A stretch of 64,000 nucleotides of DNA, from contig NW_006494789.1 in assembly GCF_000471905.2 (NCBI RefSeq), forward strand, positions 8,677,083-8,741,082, in the 5' to 3' direction. Each line of letters starts with the position of its first letter. Within the stretch, counting starts at the first letter, position 1. A program made the position numbers and the translations under genes. The notes below the pieces were generated by a model. The model was not told the origin of the DNA and searched no databases. It worked only from the letters and a program-made list of their open reading frames with translations. This document shows, piece after piece, positions 34,870-47,700 of this stretch. This DNA is from Amborella trichopoda (taxonomy: Eukaryota > Streptophyta > Magnoliopsida > Amborellales > Amborellaceae).

Positions 34870-35390
34870 AATGGTCCGTCCTGCAAGACCTTAAACTGCA
34901 TAGCCTTGGTTGAGGTGCATGACCCTAAATGGTCCAAACTATATGACCTTAAACTATAGCGGATGTCTAGTTGCACGACCTTAAACTGCATAGTCTTAGC
35001 TGCAGGTATTTAAACTGCACAGCCCTGGTCCAAACTATATGACCTTAAACTATAGAGGGGGTCTAGTTACAAGACCATAAACTGCATGGTCTTAGCTGTA
35101 GGACTTTAAACTGCACAGCCCTGGTCCAAACTATATGACCCTAAACTACAATCTACATCCTAGCTTCATGACATTAAAAGGCTTAGCACTATGGTCCAAA
35201 CTATATGACCTTAAAACTGTAGCGGAGGTCTAGTTGCGCAACCTTAAACTGCATGGTCCTAATTGCATGACTCTAAACTGCATAACCATGGTCCAAGCAA
35301 TATGACCTTAAACCATAGTGCACGTTCTACCCACATGACGTTAAACTGCTTTGCACAGGTCCAGGAGGTCTAACCTTATACTTTCCCCCA
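34870..35390 (+). repeat. TGACCTTAAACTGCA minisatellite, tail fragment
   Basis: About fourteen units of the family tail array. Confidence 0.88.
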
Positions 35391-36129
35391 CAATATGCGC
35401 ACACTCCCTTTACGTGTATCTTCATGCACGCCTTCCCCAACATACCCGTTTGTGCATGTACCACCTTCATTACCTCTCCAGTGAATCCCTTCACTACCAT
35501 TCATCATTCCCCAGTCAGTTTCATCCATGCTAAAAAAAAAGGCGAGTCATCACGCATCCATATTCACCGTCAGTTAGTGGGTCACCACTTTTCCACCCAC
35601 CATTCGTACATTATCCATATTTCATAGGTAACCTCGTGCCATCGCCCCAAAGTGAGCAAAAACCACTACCATACTCACTCCATGGCCTCGACAGACTGCC
35701 ATCCATTACCATCACGGTCCAGCTATACGACCTTAAATTATAGTGCATGTCCTGGCCGCATGACGTTAATAGACTTCCCCAATAAAAACAAAAAAAAAAA
35801 AGAGAAAAAAAATAACGGACATAGTGTGTACCTGAACAAAGGAATTCCATGAGTAAAAATAATGGATGGGCATGGTTGTGAAACCATGAGTAAGAGAGTT
35901 CTATGAAAATAAAATGTGGGCACTGGTGAAAATTGGAAAGGGCACCGTGAGTAAAAATAGAAAAATTAGGGTGCACTTGGCTAAAAGGTCATAGGTAAAA
36001 AAACCCCAAATAAAAGGAAGTTGGTGAAAATCGTCTCCACCGTGTCGCTTCCAAATTCAAGTGAAAATCCGCAAAGGACGCTTGGACCAATACACAGGTT
36101 GATGCAGCATTCACCTCGACCAGCGGCTT

Positions 36130-36540
36130 CAGCCCACACTCAAAGAGAAAAATCCCCAGTGTCACAATACCAGGACACAAAAATAAAGGACCCAAAAATA
36201 CAAGCTTCAAGGAAAAGATTCTGACAGCCTGAGTCTATTTGAAAAAATGACTCGAAGGATAGAAAACTTGCAAAAAAGGCAAGACAAGTCTCATGAAGAA
36301 GAGCATTATTCCCACAAGGTTGCTAACACACTTCAAAGATGTTGAAGAAACCCCAAGAAAGCCAAGTCATCCATGACTTTGGACCTGTTATGCAGCAATT
36401 AGGATTGAATCCTCAAGGGTTGCCTCGATAAAAGAAGAGAGGTATCTTAATTGTTGAAACTACTAGTAGTGGGCAGGAGTTATATCCAAACCGAGTCACC
36501 TCGATAAATTAAGGTACTTGCCCGCCAAGGAATATTTAGC
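36130..36540 (+). other. Unassigned insert in the tail fragment
   Basis: This stretch is not seen in the E3 or E4 tails. One frame reads LSLFEKMTRRIENLQKRQDK, a coiled-coil-like stretch reminiscent of retrotransposon gag N-termini, but stops follow and no domain is secure. Confidence 0.35.
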
Positions 36541-36910
36541 GCACAATGCAAATGGATGCCAACCAAATGCCCTCCAGCAGACCATCTAAAACAAACAAAA
36601 CAAAATCCTCGAAATGTGTATCAACATTAGAGGAATGCAGAAACTCAGACCAAATGGGAAAAATGCCCTTTAGTAAGGCACTCGACTGCCAAACGGGCCT
36701 GATTCTGACCAATGAGGTCTGTAAAAAAATCCTCAACTGTCAGAATCACAAACAGTCCACGCGAGGGTGAGGACTTTGATAGGATCCCTCAAAACAGTCT
36801 CTTCTCCCCCTAAAACTCTCCACGGATGGACCAATACATTGTATCCAAACATCTGAGCGTCTTAGTTACAACATTACGTGGACTTCCTCGGCATTCACGT
36901 GGTCCTGCGT

Positions 36911-39864
36911 TAAACAGCTGTGGGACCACTGCCATTGGATCCAGCACGGTCAAAAAGCTTTATGGGTTAAGTTGCAGCTTAATCAAGTACTCCAGGACGA
37001 AGTTATGGGTAAAAGACCAAAAAGGCGTAGGCCGCACACTATTTTTGTGCGCCCTTCCTACACAAAATCACCATTAAAGGTCACTATTTTTGCAGCCTCG
37101 AACAGTTATTTTCGGGGTCCATATCTCACTCATTCTGGGTCGAATCGCTCTCAAATTTTGTGAGTATGTTCGTCTTATCAAGACGAGAATTTTGATATGT
37201 GGCACGTCCCATGAAGATACCCGTGTAGGGAGAAAAATTAGAGCGAAGTTGATGATTCGTGAAGATAGTTGCAGAAAATTCAACAGCAGCACAGCTCACT
37301 CGAGCGGTCAAATCACGACACTCGCGTACCCGATCGACGTGAAACCAATTGAATTATGTGCGTAAGGTCTGAGGCTATCTCTGGTCTGAAACTCTTGTAC
37401 GATGAATAGTTTGATTTCACACACGGAGGCGTCGAAGCTACTGTATATTCTAGCCACTAGATTTCTAGATTCCGGTCAAAACCTCAAAACAATGAAATCT
37501 TCATCCGAACATGATCGTGACGCCATGCTCAGTGTGATTCAACAAAGAAACCAAGGAAAACATCAAGAAACAAGCATACTATTGATCTGAAGTATTCAAG
37601 ATCTATGCAAATTTCGAGTCACATGATCGTGGCCCAAAAATGCGATATGTGGCTCGAAGTAAGTATCAAATTGATCATCATGCTGATTCCGACAAGGAAG
37701 CAAACATATTTCGGCCAAACATATGTCGGAGCAACCCCAAATCATCCATGGAAGTTCACACAAGTTCTAGAGCAGCAGCAGGGACTGTTTTGGAATCTCA
37801 TGTATTGTTGGACAATGGCAAAACATTCCTTTTGTACCCAATTTTTTAATTCTTTTAATTCAATTAAATTTAATTATCATCAATTTAGGTAGTTTTGGGC
37901 ATACACCCATGTTTGGGCCCAATTCTATAAGGACATGTTAAACATAATTGTCAAAGCACCCCCTTGATTCTTTTAGCTCATCAATAGAATTTGAGAGTTT
38001 TTCACGTTCAAATTGTGCGTACGTCTGGGAGAGAAACAGAGGAGAGAAAATAAAAGGGCTGGTACCGTTCGGTACCGTAATTTTCTCTCTTGTCTATTCT
38101 CTCTCTTTATCTCTGCTCCTCTCATCTCTCTCCTTATCTCTGCTCCTCTCACCTCTTCCTTTCCTATTTCTTCTCTAACCTTCTTTATCTACTTTTCTTC
38201 TTTTTCTTTATCATTTATTTCTCTTTCTTATCTTTCCTACTCTCTCCCTTTTCTCTCTCCTTCCCCTCTATTCATGCATGGCAGAGTCCATCGCCTAACA
38301 TGATGACTTGTTACTTTAGGGACACGAACATTGAGTTGGGTCATAACCCGAGTGGTGGGCTGGGCCTCTGTCAAAGTCTCCTTGTCTTCCCTTCTGTCAT
38401 GGACGGCAGACGCACGTCGCCATCCATGTTCTCTCTCTTTTATTTCTTCTCTGTCATGGAAGACTGAAGCACATCGCCATCCATGTTCTCTCTCTTTTCT
38501 TTATTCTCTATCATGGACAGCAGAAGCACATCGTCGCTCATGTTTTCTCTCTCGTCTTAATCTTTTATCATAGGTGGTAGTAGCACATCATCTCTCCTCT
38601 CATCTTGTGTCATGGACGGTGGAAGCTTATTGCCGTCCATGTCTTCTCTCTCTTCCATCACTCCCCTATCATGGATGGCGGATGCTCATCGTCGTCCATG
38701 TTCTCTCTTTCCTATTAATCTTCTGTCATGGACAGCAGAAGCACATCGCCATCCATATCTTCTCTCTCTTCTTTAATTCCACTGTCATAGACGGTAAAAG
38801 CTCATTGTCGGCCACATCATCTCTCTCTTCTCTCATTCCTCTGTCATGCACGGAAGAAGCTCATTATTGTGCGTATCTTCTCTCTCTTCTTATTCCTCTG
38901 TCCTGGGCAGCCGAGGTTCATTTCTACCCATGTTTTCTGTCTCTTCTTACCCTTCTGTCCTGAATGGCTGGAGCTCATTGCTCTCCATGTTCTTTCGTAT
39001 ATTTTCTCTGATTGTCGCCCATGTTCCCTTTCTTTCTTCTCTCTCTTTCTTATTCATTCTTTTCCTTCTCTCTTTCCTCTCTCCCTTTTCCCTTTCCTCC
39101 CTCATTGCTCATCTCGTCTTCTTCTCACATGCGCGACATCGGTAGTATTGTGCATCTCTCTTTCTTTCTCTTCTTTCTTCTCTCTCTCGTTCGACCAAGG
39201 GAGGCTAAGACAACATTGTCATGGTAGTCTTATCGTTTAGTAGTATTGTCGTTGAGCCGGTCTTTGTTACTGTGCCCTCCTTATTGCCACGATAGGCTAG
39301 CCATTGTGTCAAGCTGGCCGATGATTGTTCTGGTGTCTAGTAGTATTTCTATTGTGCCGGTCTAGTTATCGTGCCCGTCTTGCTACCACACCGGGTCAAT
39401 CACTTGCTGATCTAGCTGCTGTGTTAGTCTCGCCACCTAGTCAAAATTCCTCCGATCTACCCTTTTCTTGTTCTTTCACTTATCCTCTTGCCCTTTCTTT
39501 TGGATGTGCACGTCCATGTACATTCGTTCAAAGAAAGGTGGGGTCTCTTTCGGCCCACTTGTCTCGTAAAATTAACCATGTGTGTGTGATTGCAGAAACA
39601 AGAGAATACAGGCCAAGGGAGGCGATTCCGAACAAGTTCTACGACTAGGGTGATTTCTTCATGATCTAAGAGGACACCCATGCAAGTCAGCCTGAGTAAG
39701 TCTCGAACCCACCTTAAATTCCTCTCTCATCGGTTGGTATACCTACCCTCGCTCTTGAGTGAGGTTCCCGAGAGAGCGATCTCAAATTCCTGGGTTCCCC
39801 TAATACTAGAGACGCGTGCTGCCCAATCATCAAATCTAGAGGGCGCGATCGAGGCACCTAACCA
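36911..39864 (+). mobile_element. LTR L3, 5' end missing
   Basis: Begins inside the LTR at AAACAGCTGTGGGACCAC (equivalent to 8063 in L1), so about 250 bp including the TG end and the polypurine tract are gone. It ends GGCACCTAACCA. A weak TATA (CTATAAGG, 37925) precedes the repeat array. Confidence 0.8.
38394..38995 (+). repeat. About 57-bp tandem hairpin array in L3
   Basis: About eleven units: CATGGACGGC … AAGC.CAT … GCCGTCCATG, then a CTCTCTCTTC spacer. Stems pair well in several units (for example 38671-38701). The stem is unrelated in sequence to L1 and L2. Confidence 0.85.
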
Positions 39865-39961
39865 TACCCCATTTTGAAAACTGGAATATTCAATGCTTTC
39901 AAAACCATAAATAGTCTTAAGACCACACTATCCCAATAAATCCCTAGTCCATAAACCACCA
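39865..39961. other. 97-bp spacer between L3 and L4
   Basis: Low-complexity AT-rich DNA with no match to the family elsewhere in the window. It may be original flanking DNA between two insertions. Confidence 0.5.
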
Positions 39962-42291
39962 TGTTAGAAGATATTTTTCATCATCATGGGGCCCTTGCTC
40001 AATACAAGCTTAGCAAATAGTGGAAATTCTTATAGTCTCAGAATAGCCACAAAACTGGTCAAGATCTTGATGAGGACTCTCAAAAGTCTCAAGCCATGTT
40101 TCGTCTCATTCCGACATGTTTAAGGCCATGCAGACTGAGAAACAATTCCGGCAGAATGAGCCTCTTACACCCTAAAATAGACCCCTATAACTAGAGCTAG
40201 ATTTTCAGTGTTTCAATTTATTGTGGGACTACCGTCATTGGATCCAGTACGATTGGAAACTCCAAGGGGTCAAATTTCAGCTTAAACATACATTCCAAGA
40301 AGAAGTTATAGGCAAAAGAGCGAAACAGGAGGAGCCGCACGGTATTCCCATGCGGGCACCCTGTAACTCCACACCATTAAAGGGATAATCACAAATAGTG
40401 ACTTTCGACAATTATATCTCGCTTGTACCAAGTCGGATCGCGTTCAAATTTGGTGAGCATGTTCTTCTTGTCAAGACGAGCGTTTCGATATGTGGCACTC
40501 CTCGCGACGACACCCGAGCGAGAAGAAAACCAAGAGAGAAGTTCCCAATCAGTGAAGAAAGTGCAGAAAATTCAGCAGCGTCGTGCCTCGCTCGAATGGC
40601 CAAATCATGCCGCTCGCGAGCCCGATCAAAGTGAAACCAAATCCATCACGTGTGTAAGGTCTCGGGCTATCTCTGACCCGCCGTATGTAATGAACGGTCG
40701 GATTCTGTACACTAACCCGATGAAGTGACAGCAAATCCGGCAAAAATTCCAAACTTGCAAAATCTTCGTCCGAGCCAAGAATAGAGCTACGTTTGTTGCC
40801 CCACGATTGTGACGGCATGCTCAGTGTGATCCAGTGAATAAATCACAGAAAAACATCAAGAAATGAGCACATTATCAATCCAAAGTTTCAAGATTCATTC
40901 AAATTTCAAGTCACATGATCATGCCCTAAAAACACGATTCATGGCTCGAAGTTGGTATCAAATTGATCATGCTGATCCCTACAAGAAAACAATCATATTT
41001 AGATCAATCGGGGATCAGAACAACTACAGATCATCCATGAAAAATCATGCACATTCTAGGGGCAACAAAAGGACTGTTCTGGAATTCCATAAATTGTTAG
41101 GAAGGGGCAAATCTGTCATTTTTCACCGTATTTTCTAATTTCTTTTAATTCAATTAAATCTGAATTTTCATGAATCTGTATGAATTCCTCTCAGAGGCCA
41201 TGCATGACAGTAGCAGTGCCGTGCATGCATCTTCTATGGCTCCACTGGTAGTGCATGGCGATGGCAATGCCATGCATGAGTTTCTTTCTCCTTCTGTTTG
41301 TCCATCTCTATCTCCTAGCGAGGCTTGCTGACGGTGCTACTCATCACCATCCGCAGACGTATCCTCGACGTCTCAGTGAAGAACACAGATGGCGAAACTC
41401 ATTGCCACCCACAGGGGACTCCCCCAGATGTGTGCCTATCATAGACGGTGATGCCAATCGTAGACGGTGAGGCCTGGCACTGCCCGCAGGAGGTCTTGAC
41501 AACACCTATCGCTACCCGTGCAGCGGCGCGCTGCCTTCTTGTGCTGCCAAAGGCGATGCCTAGCGCCATTTATAGTTCATTGCTCACACTCTAGCCATGA
41601 GCAGTAGTGTCTAGCCCGTCCAAGAGCGGTCACACTGCTACTGCACGGTCGAGGGTGGCAATGCCTAGTGCCATCGGGACCCTATCTCTTCACTGTCACG
41701 TGCCTTCTTTTCATTCTCTTTTCTTCTCACTTGAGTGAGGGTTGACTTAGTCTAGCACCGCCATATCGGCCTCGGTTTCGAGTTGTATTGCCATCGTGCT
41801 GGTTCTGAGTACCATGCATGTTTTGCTAACACTACGAGTCGGTCACTATCCGACGATCATGCTAGTCTCATCCCTTTATCAAGTGTTCTTCTCTTTTCGA
41901 CCTTTGTTCGAACCTTCCACTTCATCCCCCTAAGTTCTCATATTTTTAGCCACACGAATATGCATTTCCCTAAGGCAAGGGTGGGCCCTTCGACCCACTT
42001 ATCTTGCAAATTAACCATGATAGCATTATGCAGAAAAACAAGGAGATTGAAAGTCAAGGGAGGAGATTCCAAACCAGCTAAAGAAGCTAGGGGGCTTTCC
42101 GTCGTGACCTAAGAAGGTGCCCACGCAAGTCAACCCGAGTAAGTCATGGACCAAGGTGAGGTTGATCCCCACCTCACATTCAAAATTCCTCTCTCACTAG
42201 TTGGATACCTGCCCTTGTTCTTAAACAAGGTTCTCGAGAGAGCAATCTCAAGTCCCAAGTTTTTTGAAGTTGAGATCGAGGCACCTAACTA
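39962..42291 (+). mobile_element. LTR L4 (5' LTR of E4)
   Basis: Starts TGTTAGAAGATATTTTTCATC and ends CACCTAACTA; about 2330 bp. No TATA box is visible at the usual place. The ORF at 41255-41470 lies in hairpin-rich noncoding DNA. Confidence 0.85.
41200..41690 (+). repeat. Dispersed hairpins in L4
   Basis: CATGGCGATGGCAATGCCATG (split stem at 41257-41277), GGCGATGCCTAGCGCC (41554) and GGTGGCAATGCCTAGTGCCATC class (41655). The GCCTAG loop recurs with a third set of stems. Confidence 0.7.
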
Positions 42292-42294
42292 GCT

Positions 42295-42313
42295 AGGCGA
42301 CACCACTGGGGAC
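42295..42313 (+). other. Primer binding site of E4, tRNA-Arg type
   Basis: AGGCGACACCACTGGGGAC, two changes from consensus; the CCACTGGGGA part is intact. Confidence 0.75.
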
Positions 42314-42590
42314 GTATTACCCCTTCTTTGATTCGCTCTTGTTTGATCAGTATCCCCTTTTACTTTTTGCATTACTTTCTATGCACCTGCGTTGTTCAAC
42401 CCCTTCATCCGAGTTGGGGACTTTCTTATCCCCACACTCGTGACTGTCCCAAGGAAGCGAACTGCTCAAGCTTCCTTCCCCACTCTCCTTTTGACTCGTG
42501 ACCCACAGTCCGGTTCCCAAGTTCTTTTGTGGGTTGGTGCCAGAGGGGACTTAAAAGTCCCTAACTCCTCGCTTCCCCGCCCTGGTTTGC
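42314..42590 (+). other. 5' UTR of E4
   Basis: About 280 bp of leader homologous to E2 and E3. Confidence 0.6.
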
Positions 42591-43190
42591 ATTGGTAGCG
42601 CATCTGCTACCTCACACAGCACGCACCCTGCTACTGGCAAGTCCCTTGCCAGTCATATTGCTGAGGTTCCCCAGAAGGCTGCCCTAATCGCATTCGTAAA
42701 AGGCAAGCAGGTTGTCGTCACTCCTGAGGTTCGCCTTAAGGCAATCCCCCATACTCCTTCACCACTTCGAACCTCTATACCTAGAGGCTCGACACACCGA
42801 GGCGGAGACCCTATGGCCTCCACCTCTCACACATACATACAGGCTCGTGGTACAACCACTCGAGCCACACCTTGGAGCAACTTCCATGCTGCCTCGAACT
42901 CATGTCCAAGACTATGCCTTCTCGGGCCGAACCCTGAATGTGTTGTACATCTGTAACCCACAACTCGAGGCAGTGCTAGCTCTATGCTACCTCAAACACA
43001 TGAGGGTCGACCACTGCGTCCTCCCTCCCAGCACACACAACTTCACCCTGTGAGAGATGGGCTTCTGCCCAGTCTCTCACAGACACAAGCTCGCATGTCT
43101 CGGCCTCCTTAAGTCGAACTCGTGTACTAAGCCCCAGCTGACCCGAATGGTTAACTCGAAAGGTGCACATGCACCGACTTTGCAGGTTCC
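42591..43190 (+). pseudogene. gag N-terminal remnant of E4
   Basis: Homologous to the E3 gag start, but ATG is ATT (42591). Shared frame: HSTHPATGKSLASHIAEV, RGSTHRGGDP, EGRPLRPPSQHTQLHPVRD. At about 43190 it is joined to sequence just before protease, so roughly 3.7 kb including capsid core and zinc knuckles are deleted. Confidence 0.65.
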
Positions 43191-44642
43191 TCCCCGGTTC
43201 AGACGACCATCGTATGGATTTGGTTCAAGCCCTTTCTAACCTAGAGGTGTACGAGACTGAAGTGGAGCCTATTGAGGTTGACCCAGCCATACTGAGTGGG
43301 TGATTGGCAATCTCTTTTTCTGAAGACGACCTTCAGTTTGGAGGCAAATTCCACAACTGCCCCCTCTTTGTGAATGGTGAGCTACACGCCTACCCTATCA
43401 ACTGGATCATGCTTGATGGAGAGTTAGTAGTCAACCTGATCCTAAGAAGGATTCTCACCCAACTGGGATTAGGGTCTGACAACCTCACTCCCACCCACAT
43501 CACTGTGCAAGGGTACAATCAATCAGGAGAGAAGCCAGCTAGCACGGTGCGCCTTTGTCTCTAAATCGGTGACCTCAATGATTACACTCAGTTCCATGTA
43601 ATCGACATCGATACCTCTTACAACATCCTACAGTCGCCCTTGACTTCATGATCACGGGGTGGTTCCTTCCACCCTCCACCAATGCTTCAAGTACAGTTGA
43701 GATGGAAGGCAACACATGATCTATGCTGATAAAAGGGCATTTCCCGTAGCTGCGACTCACTATGCCGACGCCAAGTATTATTTCACAGACCTTCCAACGC
43801 CAGAAAAATCAAAAGATGATGATTCGAAGCCTATGAGAGAAACAAGGCCCTCGTCTCATGAGGATGTTGAAGATCGGTGGTGGATGATTACGGACATGTT
43901 CAAAGAGGAAGAAAGACAAGGCAAGATCCTCCCTTTGACTCCACAAATATACCTTGCCACCTCTCTGAGGTGATGGTGTCTTCCACTGAAGATGAAACCT
44001 CCCTCTCTACTTCTAATTCGTCAAAACAAAATGACGAGCTAGAAGCAACTCCTGAGTCTGAAGAATCCCTTGAAGTGGACCTTCCAGCACCGAGGGTCAC
44101 ATATACAACAGACCAACAAAAGGTCTTGCATATCCCCATTGCTCTTCTAAAAGCAGAACTGGCATACGGACCACCAAGAAAGGTATTCCAAATTCCATCC
44201 TTCTTGAATAAGGAGACCACGAGTAGCCAAAAGAAGGTCTTACACTTTTCAGGGGTTATTAAAGAAGTACAGGCGGACAAGAGTCAGGCCTCCTGCTCTC
44301 AAAAACACGACCCCATGGCAGAACATAGAAGTGAGGCTCGTAGACTCCAGAATCAGTGGAGGTTATGTGCGTTGCTTCAAAGCACTTTAAGGAGTTTGTC
44401 TGTGATACTAAGACTTATGATGATCTCAAAAGCAATGAACCTCAAATCGAAGCCAAGGCTCCCCCAAACTTGAGTATTTACGGCGAACAGGCTCACCAAA
44501 TCATTAGAACCCTAAATTATGAGCCCCTATCGAATTAAAGACTCAGAGGTCAGCTACTCTTCCATTCAAGATCATTGAAGCCACAACAAGTGGCCATAAA
44601 ACAATGCAAGGCGTGGACTATTCTTTTTCGTCTAAGCTATGA
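43191..44642 (+). pseudogene. Protease and post-protease region of E4
   Basis: Starts in RMDLVQALSNLEVYETEVEP, then a TGA at 43301, then AISFSEDDLQFGGKFHNCPLF. The active-site region reads IMLDGELVVNLILRR, so the D-G dipeptide remains but the following residues differ. After a stop at 43562 the distal DYTQFHVIDIDTSYNIL is frameshifted. The HYADAKYYFTDLPTP block and an acidic spacer (SKQNDELEATPESEESLEVD) lead to NYEPLSN and the final TGA 44640-44642. The ending is homologous to E2 and E5. Confidence 0.8.
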
Positions 44643-44725
44643 AGGAGCACAAACAATAAAATAGAAAAAGAAGGAAAATAAGAGACATACATTGCATTGA
44701 AAAAGAAAGGAACTATTTCATTCAT

Positions 44726-47700
44726 CAAAAGTGTCGTTTCTTTACAATAAAGAGAAAAATAAAAAGAAGATGTAGTAAAAAATGGTCAATGATCTCATTG
44801 ATCTCCCCCTTGCACTCATCATCCCAGGTTCTCGCTCACTCGATGCCCACTTTCAATTCAGCCACCAGCTCAGCCTCGTGCCCCACTAGGGCTAGCTGCT
44901 CGCCCAGGGAGTACTCGAGGTCCAGCACCTTTTGGCCCAGTTCCTTATCTTCGGCCTCCCAAGCTACAGTCTCCTCCTCCAGCCTAGCAAGCTCCTGTAC
45001 CCATTTCGCAATCTTCACCTACAGGGTCTGCACCTTGTTATGACACGTTACGGCCTTCTTCACAAGAGCGAACTTTTGAGAGACAGTAGCTTCCATGTCC
45101 CCTACCTGGACCTCTGTCAGCTCCCGATTATGTGCAAGGGAAGCCTCCAATGACTCTATCTGTGAGCCCTCTAAGCGCGTTCTTACCTTTTTCAGCTACA
45201 GGGCCTTCATTCTCCATCCCTCCATCTCATTGGCAATGCTGTCAAAGTAAGGGAGAACTTCGGGAGCACTCCCTAAGGCGATCCCACTCAATTGTGGGAT
45301 CTCTTTTCCAAGCTCTTTAACAGACAACTCCTTTAGCTTCTGGACGCCCAATCGAAGCATCTAAAAAATGACACTTGGCAGCCCGATGAAAGTGGGCTTG
45401 GGCAGTATAGTAGGGGCGACCATAGCAGAAGGAGACCCAGTCGCAGCGAAGGCCGCAGGCTCCCAGATTCATGGGCAACCTCAGGCTGCTCTGGTACCTC
45501 TTCAATGACTCTCCCACTCAGATCCCCTATCATGACCGTGTCGGGCTCGATCCTTTCAGGCTCAGATGCCATAGCTTCACCCTCTGTAAACTCCACAGCC
45601 TCAGCCAGGGCAAGGCTGACCTCCTCGCCTAGATCTACTACCTCAGTCTTAGGCTGTACCATGGTAGCCTCCTCTCCTGGGGCAGCAGTCTCTCCTTGAC
45701 TCCCCTCTTCTTGAACTGCCATCCTCGGCAAGTTTGACACTTTCCCTTCTCCTTCGCCCTTGTCTTCCTCGACGACCACTTCAGCTACAGGATCTCCCAC
45801 GGGGCCTGCCTCCTCTCCAGTTATGGATGCAGCCTCTGGGCCCTCCAAGCCTGATCCCTGAGGGTGTCCTACCTTTGCTTCCCCTTTAGCTACATCACCC
45901 AGGGGAGCAACTTCCTGTTGCTTGGGTGGTCCCTCTTCCGGCCCTAGGGCTCCAGCCTCTTCTATGACTAGAAGCTCTACTCGGGTTTCCCTTTCCTCGG
46001 TAGGCATAGTAACCTCCAGAGCTCCTGAGGCCCTCTACGCCTCTGCTGCCTCATCAAAGTCATCATCCTCAGCCCCGTTAACCTCCATTAGGACTGGGCC
46101 CTCCCCTTCAACCATGGACGTCATTTCCCAATCTGAAGCAATCTTGATCAGGGCAGTAGCATCTGAGGCACCGGCGCTATCCTCTAAAGGGCTAGGGGAG
46201 GGCTTGGGTGAACGAGAGGGTGAATCCTCAAGATCAGAGGGCGATGTAGAAATAGCAAGAGACATACAGTCCTCTGAAGAAGCCGAGGGCGAGGACCCGT
46301 CTTCTGACTCGTCGACCACTGGGATCTTACACCCTTTGTGTTTCGAAGCCTTGGCTGCCTTCTTAGGCAAAGTCTAAGAAGCCATTGGGGTAGCCCGCTT
46401 CCTTTTCTTTCCTTTTGCCTGCTGAGATGCAGTGGTCTTCGAGGTGCCTGATTTGGAAGAACAGGTGGCTCGCTTGCTATGAGAGCCACTCCGTATCAAC
46501 TCATTTAAATCCTGGATCAGACGCCCTTCGTACCCCTGGACCTTGCAGCCTTCCTTCCATTTGAAAATGTCAGAGAGGTTGTCAAAAATGCTCTCTGTCT
46601 TCTTCTCCATATTGACGAACCATGGCAAAGACTTGTCTACGGTAGTCTGGCCAGGCCGCCCGATTGCACACCAGTCATTGAGGAAGCCTAGGGTAAAGGT
46701 GTCACTTAAGGGAGGGGTCATTGCCATTTTTCGTTGCCTTGTATCTTGGCTCCATCAGCCACTCTTTCCTTTCCAAGGGTGGTCCACGTCTCAATACCCC
46801 TTGTTCGTGATTCTCCACCAGAGCTCGTGGGCCTCGATTGCCCATATCATCCTGCCAAAGTGGGCCAGCACATACTTATTGACCTTGGTGGCCTCCAAGC
46901 ATGTGGCCCAAGTAGTACGAATGTGCCTCGTGAGCTAAGTCTCCCGGAGGGTTCCCAATTGGTCTTTCTTTCAGCGAGCAGCCCTTCGATGCCATTTCTC
47001 AACGAATACTGAGAACGGACAGCCTTGATCTAGCCCATGTTGACGGGCAAACCGATGAGGAAAGAATCCCTCAAGCTTCTCTCTATGGATAATGCGATAG
47101 GCAAGAACTTTGCCTCTGATACTCGGCATAAATATCAGTTCTTTTGGGTTGGTGAAGTCACTATCTAGGTGGTGGCCCTGATCGTCAACAAATGCACACT
47201 CTATGAGGCCTCCAACTAGGAACGCCGCCTGAGTCATGTGGAGGTGATTGTTGTAGAACAAGCCGCGCGCACGGCCTGGGGTATGGAAAATTGCCTTCTA
47301 CCCGACAATCTTCAGGAAAAATGGACACATGGTTTCCTCCAACTCTCTAGTTCTGAGGTATGTGTTTGGAAATAAACCCCAAGCTAGCCATACACATAAT
47401 GGACTGGGAAAGGGGTCTTGAAATCTCCTGGGAAGGCCAGGCCATCTACTATGCCATTTCCTCCTTCATTCCCTTGATACTGCCTTCCGCTGGAATCGCT
47501 CCCAGGCCATGATAAATACTGCACATAACATGTTGTGCGAGTGCGTACTCCTTCCCTTGCACCATGTCGCAGGCAACATAGAATGTGCCGGGACGAATGA
47601 CATCTGGCCGTTCTGGCAGGGCAAATTTACATAAGAAGAGTATCAAGTAAGCTGCCAGGAAGATATGCTCATTCTTCTTCCGCAGCTCGAAAACCTGGGG

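Larger units (their letters stand above)
34362..36910 (+). mobile_element. Tail fragment of a further Tat-like copy
   Basis: Has the tRNA-Arg-like block (34470-34820), the TGACCTTAAACTGCA array (34870-35390), the conserved mid-tail blocks and the pre-LTR end. No gag, pol or PMD. It runs straight into LTR L3. Confidence 0.75.

Noticed and set aside
38013..39240. Several hydrophobic ORFs resembling membrane proteins
   Set aside because: All are produced by CTCTCTC/TTCTTC repeats in L3; no conservation with L1 or L2.
46543..46938. Plus-strand ORFs opposite the E4 PMD gene
   Set aside because: Shadows of the minus-strand PMD frame.
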